Shown: positions 35,146 to 47,138 of the stretch, in pieces
How positions within the stretch are numbered: the stretch's first letter is position 1
How the letters are laid out: the number at the start of each line of letters is the position of its first letter
Assembly: GCA_963920765.1 (NCBI GenBank)
Contig: OY987243.1
Span: forward strand, 28,081,419-28,145,418
Origin: Ulota crispa
Taxonomy: Eukaryota; Streptophyta; Bryopsida; Orthotrichales; Orthotrichaceae
Reading direction: 5' to 3'
DNA length: 64,000 nt
Translations under genes and position numbers: made by a program
Notes under the pieces: generated by a model
What the model saw: the letters and a program-made list of their open reading frames with translations, nothing else
What the model was told of the DNA's origin: nothing
Database searches by the model: none

Positions 35146-35618
35146 GGCGTTAAAACTTCTCCCTGACAGCATTGCGCAACAGACTGGGGAGATATTTGCA
35201 CTTAACCATCCAACAGTCGCAATACTCTGTTCCTAATCAAAATTTTGTCGATATGGTTTTATTGTATCTGTGCACTTACTTTTTCCTAAAACAAATTGCT
35301 TTTTATGAAGTACAGTACTGCTTGCTGGCACTTTTGGCTTCAGGTGATGATTCTGAAACCAGGTTTCCGAAAAATGGAGGGCCTGATCGTCTGCCCCGTC
35401 TGTAACCAGCTCCGTATCTCCTGGTCGGTCTATTGCCCGAAAAACCAAAAGTCAACAAGCTAGAGTGGATCCAATTTTCCAGTCACAGCCGATCTTGCGA
35501 TACCAGACTTTCAGGAAAGCTCTAAGTTAGTATGTAATGAAACGAGTCCAATCCAGAATGCCCACACTCTGATCTTGCTTGCTCAAGACTCTGGAAGTCG
35601 ACCGTCTGAGAGCTAGCT

Positions 35619-36110
35619 ATGGCGCCCGTCAATCCCACGCTCGTGGTGCTTCTCTTTGCGGTGACGCTGCTGTTGTGCGGCACAGTCCAAGCACTGGAGG
35701 TCGCGAACAAAGGGAGCTGCAGCATCGAAGTCTACGTCCCGCCCATCTGCCAGCCATGCAAGTGCCATCCCATTGAATGCATCCGAGCGCCGTGTATCCA
35801 GCCTCCGTGCATCTGCCCTGACATTTGCATCTTCGTGCCGGGGGTGGTGATCAAGAGCAAGACGAAGGTGATGCTGGTCGTGGAGAAGGCGGCGTTTCCT
35901 CTGTCGTTTCTGACGGTGGAGATCAAAACTGTCACTTACGTGGTGAGTGCGGTCGACCTCAAGAAGATTAGCTTCATCGCCAAGGTCGTGCTCACGGGTC
36001 AGTCCTGTGGAAAGGGGAAGTTGGGCGTCGAGGCTCTCGTGTACCCCCATCCCAAGCTCACCGGATTCAAGCGCATTTGCTTGTTGCGTGGAGAGCGATA
36101 TGGTACATAG
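35619..36110 (+). CDS. small secreted cysteine-rich protein, function unknown
   Basis: Intact single-exon frame of 163 codons with GC-rich, gene-like composition against AT-rich flanks. Residues 1-25 form a clear signal peptide (hydrophobic core LVVLLFAVTLLL, likely cleavage after VQA). A compact cysteine cluster follows at 34-70, with nine Cys at 34, 44, 47, 49, 54, 59, 64, 66 and 70; the spacing CxxCxCx4Cx4Cx4CxCx3C contains repeated Pro-Cys pairs. The C-terminal half (75-163) is rich in Val/Lys beta-like segments and adds Cys130 and Cys154. It is probably exported to the apoplast or cell wall. I do not recognise the family; the pattern is not one I can match to defensins, LTPs or snakins. 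A defence or wall role is conjecture. The first ATG in frame is used. Confidence 0.7.
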   Translation: MAPVNPTLVVLLFAVTLLLCGTVQALEVANKGSCSIEVYVPPICQPCKCHPIECIRAPCIQPPCICPDICIFVPGVVIKSKTKVMLVVEKAAFPLSFLTVEIKTVTYVVSAVDLKKISFIAKVVLTGQSCGKGKLGVEALVYPHPKLTGFKRICLLRGERYGT

Positions 36111-37680
36111 CTAGCTGGAGCTTGTTTTGAGATTGGCCATGTAGAGCTAGTTTCAACGAGCTATCCATCGCCATTGTCAGTACTACGTGTTACCGATTAA
36201 GGGCACTGAGGTGGTCGAAGAAGTGATTCGCTTTGATACGATTTGGTCAAATGCTCGTAGCAACTGAAACCAAGGCTCACACCAGACAGCTCGAAGATTG
36301 TGTTCGGAGTTGAGAGATTAAGTTTGTGTGCTAATGCTGACAAAGTTGTGCTCTAGCTCTGTCGAGTAGCTTGTTCTACAGAAGCCGAGTCGAACCAGCA
36401 ATGTATGCTTGATAATCGACGGTATTGCCTGCATATGTACATAATTAACTTAATCCCAGTAATGATATCCAGCTGTATCTATAGCTGTATTGTGCACATT
36501 GCAGATTGTTTCTGAGTTGGTTTCATCTCAGAGCTTCACGAAAGGGATAGATGAGCTTCTCACTGATGTGCCGCGGATTTTGAAGTTTGTACCTACCATT
36601 CCTCCCATCTACAGTATATTGCTCAATAAGTTGTATCTGCATTATAGCAAGTTGCATTGTTTGCCTCGTGGCGACTCTTAACTGATCTGAATTTGCTTGA
36701 TCTTCTCAATCAATGAGTGACCACAATGGTGAAATTCTCCGCGAAGTTAAGAATTTGGTTGACTAGTTCCACCTGACGTGTATTGCAAACATGTTCAATC
36801 ACTTAAGCATAAACTCCAGCGTTTGGTTTTAACACATAAACGCGTACAATTGGTCAAAGAAACGGCATCCACTGCTGTATAGCTTGCGTGCTTGCCTGAG
36901 TGTGAGTAACAGAGAGATCTATTTCACAGACAATGGCCTACATAAAAAGCTCAGAACTCACAACAAGAAGTGAGTGATTGGAAATGTTTACATTTGGATC
37001 AATAGAATGTTTCCGCTGTAGCACACGCGGCAAAGAACTGAATTAAAAACTTTGGTGGAGCTGTGCACATTAATGATGCTCCACTAAATCATTGTATTTC
37101 TCGGAGTCAATTGAATGGCAATCTCGTCGTCATTTCGGTGAACCGGTGAGGGTACGGCTGAAACACATGGATGCCGCGAGTGCGAAAAGATTTCTCTTCA
37201 ATTGCTACCATTGTTGTAAGGATAACAGAATTCATCAAATGGAAAAGCCTGACTAGGAAATGGAATTTGTCAGCGGACAGCCTTCCGTGCCACATCAAAA
37301 CAGCTCATTTTCAAAGGTCGAAGGCCCATTGCAGAAGCCCTGAAGGGCAAAAAATGAGGGGTCGCCTCGATGCTAAGCTTATGGAACGTAATCCTGCAGC
37401 TCTTCATAGACTTCGTGGTCAGTGAGATTTGTTGACTGTTTAGCCCTTTGATAAGTATGTACTGGATGCTTGGCCAACTTTCTTCTAGTACGTCAGGTCG
37501 TGGCAGCGTCGCTGGCATCGGATGCAGCACTGATGGTACGACCAGGTTTAATTGTGACCGAAGAGACTCCCTTTCTCTAACAAGTGTTAAATGGTGATAT
37601 CGCCATTGCAGGTCATACCTTAGTGGTTTGCGGAACCTAATTGTCTATTAAACGACCATAGGGCGTAGTATATACGCTGA
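36111..37680. other. downstream region, no supportable gene
   Basis: Moderate GC, with short frames on both strands (for example 36490-36681 and 37171-37425). None shows a domain or splice pattern I can defend. The first part should contain the 3' UTR of the cysteine-rich protein gene. Confidence 0.35.
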
Positions 37681-37682
37681 CG

Positions 37683-38097
37683 TATAATTGTCTTTTGCTA
37701 CCAATAAGAAATTTTTATTTGGGATCTCAAGTAGCTCACTAGCATTGCTTTGATCTTTGATCTATTCTCCAATTTCTTTGTTGGCCTCAAATGTAGTAGA
37801 GGTGTGAATCCATTCCAATTACAAAAAAAATATCCCATATTGTACTGGTTGAAAAGGGCCTTCCTAGCAGATGTTGCCTACCAAAAGTGTTGTATGTATT
37901 TCTATGAAGACCATTTAGTACTTGAAGAAATGACTTTATGACAAGTGCCAAAAATTCCGCAAAAAATCCGAATTAATCAACAGTATGTTTATGACTTGGC
38001 TTGAAATCTACAATCCCAATGGATTCATGTGCTACCCAAATGCCCCATATGTATACAATACGGGAGTTTGTATACAAAACAGCAACATCCTTTAGGG
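37683..38097. repeat. TTAA-family related repeat
   Basis: Ends at the right with cctttaggggttaa, the terminus of the TTAA family. The first ~190 bp matches the reverse complement of 43503-43690 (ccaataagaa-ttttatttgggatc, catctttgttg-cctcaaatgtagtag, gtg-atccattccaa). I did not find a matching left terminus, so this may be a truncated copy. Confidence 0.5.
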
Positions 38098-38099
38098 GT

Positions 38100-41000
38100 T
38101 AAGGGTTAATACTACTAACCGAGTCATTTGAAATTGATTCTCACACAATTATACGACTCTATTTACATGCAGAAGAGCTGGCTGTTGCACGAGCATGTAA
38201 GTCAAATTGTGTAGTCAGCACCTGCACTAGCAGTTTTTGTGAACTCCACCAATATCTGTTGTTACACACCACAGGTGTTTTTATAAACAATTAATGTCTA
38301 GTACTAATCAGGTAATGCTCCTTAAAATGGTACGCTTAAAAAGCGAAGAATTGTGACATTCAAGTGAACGTGACTAGGTGACTAGGAGCTTCAACCCAGG
38401 ACCGGTATCCATCTGGGGTTGTAGACGAGCATCCAAAAAGTGTCAGTTTTCCTGAAGTTTTGACATTATAGTGAATATATTGATATCGATTTTTCTCTGT
38501 ATTTAACAGGTGTTTCTTTGTGTTCATAGACTAAGTTGACTATCTATTTTTGTTCGCACTCACAAGCGAGTAATTCCACTTGGCCACTCTTCGCAGAAGT
38601 TCCATTTGACATACTCTGACAGTATCTAGACACCAGTGAACAAATTGAAAACATTTGTAAAAACAAGAGCAAAGTGGATATCCATGACTGTGGGTAGCGT
38701 CTCTGGTTAACGACCACGGACACCCTTCCACTGTTGTGAAATGTTGTACGATTTCAATCAACAGCAATGGATTGACCTTGATGCCAGTGATTATATCCTG
38801 AAAACTCCTTGGAAATTTTCCAGTCTGAGCTCAACGGTATCCGTGCTGGTGATCTACGCTCATTTCCGAGGGTTGCTGATGTTGAGAGTTCACATTTCCT
38901 AGAGAGGATTACACACGTTACGGTATAAGCGGGTTCATTGCCAACTGAAAAGTGTACGTTTCGAAATCAGGGAGGACCAGGCTAGTAACGGCACAGACGA
39001 CTTGCAGTATTCAAGTCACAAAGAGAGGTCCAGTTGCAGCCAGAGACGTGTATAAGAGCTGTATGACATCGTTCTGGTGATTTTATCTAGAAGTGAACTG
39101 CATGGTGATGGAACTGAAAGGTATCCTTAAACTCGTCAGAATCGCAACAGTAGGCCATTGCTAAAGCACCTCTGATTATGTAGTTATCCATCTGTTTCAA
39201 AATTACAAAATCAAGTAATCTAACTTAGAGAAATATCGAGTGGGGAAAAGACCGAGTTTTTAATATTTTCTTCGGAAATTGTATCATTGAGATTACGTGT
39301 CGATTCGACCTCAGCCATGAACACAACCCACACCTCCCCTCTCTCTCCTTGGGCGCAACGTTGCGAAGGTTTACAGGCAGGGTTTCTACACGCAGGTTGT
39401 GGAATTTGGGATATACACATATGTTTTTTTTATTCAACCATCTTTAACAGAACTTCATCTTGTCAAACTACACGGTAAGCTATTATCTCAAAGCTACTGC
39501 AGTGATATTCCTGAAAGAAACACGTTTCTAATTCACAGAAGAATCGAGATTTACAATATGATCTGGTTTCTTTTTATTCAGAACCTTGTGTACCTTGAAG
39601 TTAAGGATTTTGAAAAGGGAGCCCCTAACATTAATCAATTCAATAGCTACCAGAAAGACATGGACACAAATTGTTTTGTGAGCAAGCAGCAGTAGCGTAC
39701 TGTTTGTTGCAAACCATCTCATCCGTATTGATTGAACCCGGAGCATACCTGGTTTTTTCGTACAGAGAGACGTCTGCAGTTAAAAAAACATCTGAAGAAA
39801 GTTACATGCTTCAAGGTGCGTCCATGCGCTGCCTGTAAAACTGGCAAAATTTTGTTCGCACTACGCTTCCTTTCTGTCTGCTTCCTTCTCCCAAAGGTAG
39901 CTCCGAGGAGGCAATATGCATTTGGAGCTGTTCTATTCGCCCAAGAATGAACTCCTGGAATCCAGACTTATGTGAGAAGTGCACTCTCAGATGGGCCACG
40001 CAGAAGGTAAGCAGGTCGCTACATCGAAACAAATTTGCAAAGCCTATGTCAGCTAAATTCAGACATCGTAAAAACACATTTCAGCCTAACCAGAACTTTA
40101 TGAACCGCGAGTTAAAGAGAAAAATTGGCTCCATATGCTGATAAACCGAACCTCACGGAACAAGCCTCCATATTTCTGATCTAACAAAAACTCTCATATT
40201 CTAAGCTGCAAAAATTATGGACCCGGTAGTGTCTATACTATGTATTGAAGAAACTCCTCTACAAAAGTTATTTACAGGACATGTTTACAAATATGCACAA
40301 TGAATACAACGAGCGGAGCACTTTCAGCTAAGTTCATTGTTGCTCCATGAGCCTCTATGCACATGCTGCGCCAAAACCACAGATCAGAAAAACCTAGCTT
40401 AGGCTTGCTAGATCACCCTCGCTGTCCAGTCCCCCAAGTACACTGCGAGACATCAGCTTGTTCGGTACTGCCTTTCACACCGAGAACAAACTGGTAAAGC
40501 AATATTATCTGCACACGATCCAATAATCAAAAATTCAGTTGCCAAGTGCATGCTCACATTCGTCCATTGAAGAACGAAACCATTTCTATTAACAGATTTG
40601 CTGCGATACTTACAGATGAATTTGCCCGCATGATTCTACAGTCACTCCCATCCAACCATGTGCATCTATGTGTACATTATGTTATTCTCATTACATCTCT
40701 CAACTTTCCTCTCACTGTAGTAAAGAACAGAATAATAGGCATCATGGATATCGAAGATTCAAAGCATTATAGCACAGTCAAAGGTGTCACAAAACCTCCG
40801 TAACGAATGCTATGCTACAAGAGTATTGACATGACAGTGCTGATTAGAAGGAGCTCCAAGTTTCCATATCAACTGATATGAGAAACCTCCTCACCGTTAT
40901 TGCAAGCAGTGACTGCGACAGCTCACGAACACACAAACAAGTGAACGATCAATGCACGTGCCAAGGGAATGTCTTAAACCATTATCGACCAAGGATTCAT

Positions 41001-41125
41001 GGGTTTAAAATGACCGATTCAAATGATTGTGAAATAGTAGAATTCAGATAGACTAACTGTGAAAATACCATTGGACGTGTAAGTCAAACGAAGAAAGGAA
41101 AATTGGATTAAGGGAAGTTCTCAAT
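38100..41125. other. 3-kb stretch without a supportable gene
   Basis: Composition is less AT-rich than most of the intergenic DNA. Many short frames occur on both strands but none is recognisable, and no repeat boundaries are obvious by eye. Genes with many small exons or non-coding transcripts cannot be excluded. Confidence 0.35.
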
Positions 41126-41129
41126 GACC

Positions 41130-42182
41130 TCAAAACTGCAAAAAGATACACAAAGGTTCAATTAGGGGTTGCCAACCTGTTGTGGGCTGCTTCAAGGACT
41201 GCTGCTGCGGCAATGCAGGACTGGCAGGGGAGGGAGCAGGAAGATCGACCGGGGCGGCAGTTTGCGCGAGCAATCGGCGCCTCATTTTGAGAATCTCCTC
41301 CTGGCGTCGAAGCATGAGATACTCGCGAGCATCGGCTTCCGTGACGTCCTTCATGGGCAACGTGAAGAGCTGCAGGGCGCTTTGGTCAGCAAGAATCTCC
41401 GCCTTCATCCGACTGGCGGCCGCCATGTCCGCCATGGCACGCGCTTGAGCTCGCAATGCGCTCTCCCTCGCCTTCGCCTCCTTATCGACCTTCACACGAC
41501 GCGGCTTCTTGGCTAGCGGCTGCTCATTCCTGTCGTCGCCCTGGCTCCTCGCGATCGGCTCCTCCTCCTCGTCCTCATCGGCAGAGATTTCAGGCAGGGG
41601 AGGGAGCACCTTGGCTGGTGCAACTGCGACCTTGGCTAGTGTGACGACTTTGGCTCCGTCGTCACCGTTGTTGTCGCACCACTGAGGCACTTCATGAAGA
41701 ATTCTCCAGCAATGGAGATGGACGAAAGCGCCTGCCTTGGGGTGCTTCGATTTATACACCTCCAGCGCCTTCTCGATCACGTCCTCCGAGGTGGCGGGGT
41801 CGTTGGAACTCTCCACGCCCGCATGGCACCCCACAAAGATGCTCACGTCGTGTTTGATCGTCCCCCACTTCGACTCCAGCGACCGTGCGGACCGCGGCGC
41901 CAGTCCCTGCGCTTGGTTCTTCTCGTTGAAGGACGCCGCCACGCGCTCCCACATGCTGGCTGTCTTGTGTCCATTTTCCACGAGGGGGCCTTGAGCGACG
42001 GCCAAGAAGGAGCGACACAAGAAGCACTCTTCCTGCGCGGTGAAATTCTTGCCCTTCCGGCGCCGAGGCGATCCTTCCACGGGCGCGGATGATGCAGGCG
42101 GTGACTCCAACACCATCACGCATGACGGTGGGCTTGCAAGGATTTTCACCGTCGTCGTCGTCGTCGTGCTGGTGGTCGTCAT
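41130..42182 (-). CDS. Myb/SANT-like DNA-binding protein with NAM-associated C-terminal region
   Basis: Uninterrupted frame of 350 codons. A Thr run at 2-11 is encoded by a CGT/GTC-type microsatellite. A basic patch RRRKGKNF (40-47) opens a Myb/SANT-like domain (about 43-115) with the family's aromatic spacing (Phe47, Trp78, Trp106 in SLESKWGTIK). HLHCWRIL (145-152) matches the FxxxHCWxxL signature between the two domains. Then come an acidic run (182-188), a likely nuclear signal KKPRRVK (225-231) and an Ala/Arg/Glu-rich coiled coil (about 230-305), as in NAM-associated C-terminal domains. In databases such proteins are often mislabelled glutathione S-transferase T3-like. The architecture resembles both host trihelix-like regulators and the Myb-like accessory ORF of PIF/Harbinger transposons; no transposase is seen nearby. 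A CAG/GTTGGC near the C-terminus could be a splice donor, so the last ~15 residues are uncertain. Confidence 0.8.
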   Translation of the reverse strand: MTTTSTTTTTTVKILASPPSCVMVLESPPASSAPVEGSPRRRKGKNFTAQEECFLCRSFLAVAQGPLVENGHKTASMWERVAASFNEKNQAQGLAPRSARSLESKWGTIKHDVSIFVGCHAGVESSNDPATSEDVIEKALEVYKSKHPKAGAFVHLHCWRILHEVPQWCDNNGDDGAKVVTLAKVAVAPAKVLPPLPEISADEDEEEEPIARSQGDDRNEQPLAKKPRRVKVDKEAKARESALRAQARAMADMAAASRMKAEILADQSALQLFTLPMKDVTEADAREYLMLRRQEEILKMRRRLLAQTAAPVDLPAPSPASPALPQQQSLKQPTTGWQPLIEPLCIFLQF

Positions 42183-42440
42183 GAGGGCTCGCCTGCCTCC
42201 GTTTTCAGGCCCTGAACCCCTAAAAGTGTGGTTTTGCGGCGACAGAGCCCGACATTCGCGTTGCGTGCGGGAACGCGCTCACACTAGACTCTAGACTCAC
42301 AAGAGCCACGACGTGACGGCCGCGTTGCGGGCCCTGGCCCTCGTCGAGGACGACTAACGGACCTGCTGTGCTGTGTGCCGGTTCAGGGCCTCGTTCCATT
42401 GATTCGTAACAGGCTCTAATGACAAAAAATTATATATTGC
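42183..42440 (-). promoter_or_regulatory. 5' flank of the Myb/SANT-like gene
   Basis: GC-rich leader and probable promoter region of the minus-strand gene, changing abruptly to AT-rich repeat DNA near 42420. No specific site is identified. Confidence 0.35.
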
Positions 42441-42849
42441 ATTAAACCCTTCACCCCTAAGGTAGGCGCACCCATAAGCGTGGAAATAAGGGTTTTGGAG
42501 TAGGTAAAACAATTGACTAATTTTGAAAAAATTACTATAATTTAGAAGTGGAAATCAAAAATATTAGCATCAATTTCAAGGTTCCAACTGCAAGCATTTG
42601 TTTACAAAAAAAATTTAAAGTCCAAAATCACTAAAATTGTAAGAACCATGTGTAAGAGATGTTAAAGACAAGACTTGCTGATTCTTAAATAATGAGATGG
42701 GTACTTAAAACCTCATGCTAGTCACCCACAATCATCACTTCATCACCCATAACCAACACTTAGTCACACACAACCATTTGTTTATTTATTAATTAGCCCC
42801 TGCCACTGTCAAGTGACGGCCATGGGGACACAGCGCTTATGGATGCTGG

Positions 42850-43495
42850 TATCTTAAATGCCCAAGACACTTTTTGAGCTTCTAGGAATTTGTTCTATGT
42901 TGAACAAGAAGCCAAAATTTTGATAAACTATATTAGTCTTTTTTAAATTGTGACCATACAAAATCAAACTACATATGTTAGAGATCACATAGGAAAAGAA
43001 AACATAAAAATATCATTATGGATTGAAAGATTATAATGTTTTGATCAAGAGGGTGTTGAAACTATGAAAATGACTTGAAGTCTTTCAATCCTCTTTTCAA
43101 ATGTTGAATCTAAAAATTGTTCACATGAAAAATATGGGGTTAAAGGACATAAAATACATAATTCCAATCAATTTAGTGCTTTTCAAAATCTTCACTACAA
43201 TTTTTTCAATTGAATTTCTAGTGTAAATTTTTCTCCAAGGTCTAGTGTATTTTGAGGCTCATTTCCTAAAGCTCTCAACACTAAAAAAGTCAAGATTGCA
43301 ATGGACACCCTTGCACAAAATCTTGAATAGAAAAACCATAATCAATCATTTACAAAATTGGTTTTTTGATGCTAAAACTAGACTTTAGAAGAACAGTTTA
43401 AAAACAAAATCTACTAAAAATAAAAAGTTAGTTAGGTTTTATAGAAGTTCAAAGTATTGTCAACACTATAATGTGGTGCCTTGGGCATTTAGGGG
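42850..43495 (-). mobile_element. TTAA-family element (cccctaaatgcccaa type), ~647 bp
   Basis: The right end is ggcatttagggg followed by TTAA (43496-43499). The left end keeps cttaaatgcccaagacac but the outermost bases and TTAA are altered. It is an inverted copy of the element at 46316-47134: shared ends, plus the gaacttctataaa, gattttgtgcaagggtgtcc and catataggaaaag-type internal order. Its length (~647 bp) equals the other copy once the 171 bp of CACTA MITE and duplication are subtracted. A separate GC-rich stretch immediately to the left (42450-42848, ends with ataagcg in inverted orientation) may be another inserted element. Confidence 0.7.
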
Positions 43496-43499
43496 TTAA

Positions 43500-44520
43500 T
43501 GGCTTGAAAGACCCTTTGCAGCTGGCCAATACAATACAAGGTATTTTCTTGTGTTTGGAATGGATCCACTCTTTTACTACATTTGAGATCAACAAAGATG
43601 TTGGAATGTAGATCAATGTTGTTCTAGGATCCCAAATTAAAACTTCTTGTTGGTAACAAATGCCAATTATATGACAATGTATCTACTATGCCCATGGGAC
43701 ATTCAAAGATTAATTTGTGTATGCTTGAAACTTGTCACATTGTGTACCCAAAATTTATTTGTGAACTTCAATCATTAAATTTTGAGTATACAATGTCTGT
43801 AAAAAAACGATTCAATTTGACAAATTGTCTCCAAAAAGTGTCGACATGGAATGCTATTTCATTAGTAAGGAACAAAGGATGTGTGAGCCAATTTTTTTTG
43901 TCAAGTTCTACTTATAACCGCGTACATAGGACCCTACAATTGTGCATTTTAAACTATCATCTCTTGAAAAACTTTTTGGTTTTTTAGTTATTCCATTGAT
44001 ATTAAGTTGAGAATTTGTTCCTACTCACAAAATCTTGAATCCCAGGTCATGGCTCACCATTTTATGCTCACCAAATAGCATTGTCTAAGTGCTAACTATA
44101 AATGATTATAATAGAAAATTTTGAATGGAAAATTTGTAGATTAGGAAGTAACAAATAACCTTGAGTAAATTGAAGAAAAACATCTATTATAATGTCAAAA
44201 TACATGATTCCAAGGTTGATTATGTACATTGATTTGATTTTGAGGTGGTATGAACAAAAGTACTCTACATTTTGTTCCCCTGTTATAAAAGACCAAAACC
44301 TAGTACAATTTGATTTGGCATGCTATTGTATTGTTCAGTGTGTAGGCATATGTATTGATGGTATAGAAGCTCATTCTCCTCTAAATGTTTCAATAACTGA
44401 AAAATCCCCATAGCAAGAGTTGAATAGGCTTTCAAACAGTACTTAAGTATGACCCCAAACATGCTCATTGGATTGAGATTCACAAGTTTTGTTGGTTGTT
44501 TTAAAATGGGGAAATTTGTT
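43500..44520. other. intergenic, partly repeat-derived
   Basis: The first ~190 bp pairs with the repeat at 37683-37870 on the other strand. A 99-codon plus-strand frame at 43688-43987 has no recognisable features. Otherwise AT-rich without a gene. Confidence 0.35.
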
Positions 44521-44524
44521 TTAA

Positions 44525-45061
44525 CCCCTAAGCGTTCAATCGACCATTTTTTGGTCTCTGCCCATTTTTGCGGGCTGCCCGAGATGAAAAAAAACTCTTT
44601 TTTTTTAAACTTTTTTTTGCAATAGAAAATCAAGTCAACTTTCCAACTCAACTTGAATCATGTCAATTCAAGTTAAAATCCATCAAGGAGAATTTTTCAA
44701 AGACAAACACTTCAATATTTGCTAGTGTTGTAAAATTTACTATTTCAGGAAACTAATGATGTTCTCTCCTTTGAAAAGATTGTATTTTTGAAGTTTACGA
44801 TAGAATGTATGTTTTTAACTAATCATACCAATTTTTAAAAACTATGCATAAAATTTGTAATTTTGGTGAATATTAAATGGTAAATGTTTCTAAATTCATT
44901 AAATAAAAATCCAAAACATTTTTTGAATGTTTGACTATATGGATAATTACTAAATATCATGATTCTTGTTATTTTCTTTTGAAGTAAACTTCATCAAAGT
45001 TACATATGTATTATTTTATAATACATCTATGTTTTGCCCTTACCCCTTGGGCGTTTAGGGG
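44525..45061. mobile_element. TTAA-family element (cccctaagcg type), 537 bp
   Basis: Bounded by TTAA at 44521-44524 and 45062-45065. Left end CCCCTAAGCGTTCAA, right end (reverse complement) CCCCTAAACGCCCAA. It is the uninterrupted relative of 49392-50165: both run accattttttggt, ccaaat/ctcaacttgaatca, tttcaaagacaaacacttca, gaaactaatgatgttct and atgttttgccctta in the same order. Confidence 0.8.
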
Positions 45062-45065
45062 TTAA

Positions 45066-46310
45066 AGAACTAAAAGCACTTATCGCACAATTCATTATCA
45101 AAAAGTAGTTTGTTTAAAGATCGTTTCAAAAGATTATATGTTTTAATAAGCTTTATTCTTAGATCTAGAGTATAAGGCTTATAAGAACAATGTTATAAAC
45201 AAAAAATCTTTTTGTCTTCTCTTTCTCTTTTATGTTCTGACCTTTATCCAAAAAAAATTAGGGTAAAGAAATCATATTGCAAAATATGCTGAGCTAGAGC
45301 ACTAACGTAGAGTTTGAAAAGGTATGCACATGAAGCTACATGACTTGAAAAGCAAATAGCTTGAATAAGTGCATATTCAAATTTAAAAATGTAGAAGTAG
45401 ATAAAATAGCATAACTATTTATCTTCACATAGTTCCATCTTGACGTATTTTTATATAATATGTATATGATTAATCATAGCTTCATTATTCATTTCCAGGT
45501 TATTTTGCTTTCATGTTAAAATTCACATGTTGAGACCAATGGCTTTTGACTAAAAGGAGCTTGGCAGTGAGTTTTAAGTATAATCCTAAATACAATATTA
45601 TAAGTAATGACCTTTAAGAAAATGTTTAGCAAATTTTCACTTGAAACACGTGTATTTGGAAATTTTTGTTTTTTCCTTTCCATTTTTCATTATAGAAATT
45701 TGGACCTATGTTGCCTCATGCCTAGGCCACATAGGATTTAAAACCGGCTGTTTGAACATGCAATTTTCAAAACCGCCTATTTCAGCAGCCCGTTTTTAAA
45801 TTTTGGGCCACACAGAATTTTTCCTTTTTCAGCACCTCTTTAATCAAATTCATGTCAGCTTCTAGTTCACACTATACTAATAATGGTATTTGGTGTTGGC
45901 AACACTAATTTTTCCATCCCCAATACTAAATGTCAACAATCCTCTCAATGTTATCAACTCTGGATGTCAATGTATACACTATTTGTCAACTATAGTGATT
46001 TCTGGGAATATTAATTTTTTACAAGTTAAAATTTAGTGTTAGAAATTGGTTCACTTCTATTGCAACAAAAAAACATAAATTAAATTTATGAGTTAATATT
46101 TAGACAACTAACACAAATTCCCATTTTTGTAGCCAATATCCTAGTTATTGAAGCTACACTAACAAAAAACAACAGATTTTTTTCTTGGTAAATCAAGGTG
46201 TTTGAGAAATAAGCAACCAATGAAGAAGCAATGGGTATCTTCCCATAATGATTGTATGAAGAGGGCCAATGCCCATGAAAAGTGGGGATTGTATTTACCT
46301 TCTAAATTTG
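45066..46310. other. AT-rich intergenic stretch
   Basis: No gene or complete element is recognisable. Confidence 0.35.
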
Positions 46311-46315
46311 ATTAA

Positions 46316-47134
46316 CCCCTAAATGCCCAAAGCACCACATTATGGTGTTGACTGTACTTTGAACTTCTATAAAGCCTAACAAAATTGCTATTTATAGTAG
46401 ATTTTATCTTTTAGCTATTGATTTTGAAGTCTAATTTCAATATCAAAAAAACTAATTTTGTAAATCATTACTAGAAGAAAAACAAAGATAAACGACTGCC
46501 ATAAATTACCACAACTAGGTCACAATAACTGCCTTACAACTGCACAACAACTGCACAACATTTGCACAATTACATTGTAATTGTGACCTAGTTGTGGTAA
46601 TTTGTGGTAGTCGTTTATCCCTGTTTTTCTTTTAGTGATTGAATATGATTTTCTTGTTCAAGATTTTGTGCAAGGGTGTCCATTGCAATCTTGACTATTT
46701 TAGTGTTGAGAGCTCTTGGAAATGAGCCTCAAATACTCTAGACCTTAGAGAAAAATTTACACAAGAAATTCATTTAAATTTTTTGTAGAGGAGATGTTGA
46801 AAAGTTTTAAGCTAATTGGTGTTATGTATGTTATGTCCTTTAACCCCTTTTTATTCATGTGAACATTTTTTTTAAATTTGACATGTGAAAAGAGGATTGA
46901 AAGAAATCAAGTCAATTTCACAATTTTAACACCCTCTTGATCAAACATTATAATCTTTCAATCCATGAATGATATTGTTGTGTTTTCTTTTCCTATGTGA
47001 TCTCTAACATACGTAGTTTAATTTTGTAGGGTTACAATTTTGAAAAGACTAATACAATTTATCAAAAAATTTGCTTTTTGTTCAAATTAGAACAAATTCC
47101 TAGAAGCTCAAAAAGTGCCTTGGACATTTAGAGG
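46316..47134 (+). mobile_element. TTAA-family element with a nested CACTA MITE, 819 bp
   Basis: The left flank is TTAA (46312-46315) followed by CCCCTAAATGCCCAAAGC. The right end in reverse complement is CCTCTAAATGTCCAAGGC, next to TGAA (47135-47138), a one-base decay of TTAA. Removing the nested MITE (46470-46637) and one ATT leaves 648 bp, equal to the copy at 42850-43495. Confidence 0.75.
46470..46637. mobile_element. CACTA-type MITE, 168 bp, nested
   Basis: The left end is ACTAGAAGAAAAAC and the right end in reverse complement is CACTAAAAGAAAAAC; the initial C is lost on the left. It is flanked by ATT on both sides (46467-46469 and 46638-46640). The related element at 42850-43495 has the empty site (tttgtaaatgattgattatgg on its complement), so the insertion borders are directly readable. 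The interior is a strong foldback, with aaacgactgccataaattac pairing with its complement near the right end. Confidence 0.85.
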
Positions 47135-47138
47135 TGAA

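Noticed and set aside
35613..36050. 145-codon minus-strand frame opposite the cysteine-rich protein
   Set aside because: His/Arg/Asp-rich low-complexity antisense shadow of a GC-rich coding region; the plus strand has the signal peptide and cysteine pattern.
41694..42123. Long plus- and minus-strand frames overlapping the Myb/SANT-like gene
   Set aside because: Out-of-frame shadows in GC-rich coding DNA without domain content.
46470..46637. CRISPR-like or bacterial hairpin reading of the short palindromes
   Set aside because: No regular spacer-repeat array exists; the structure is a nested plant MITE with a target duplication.
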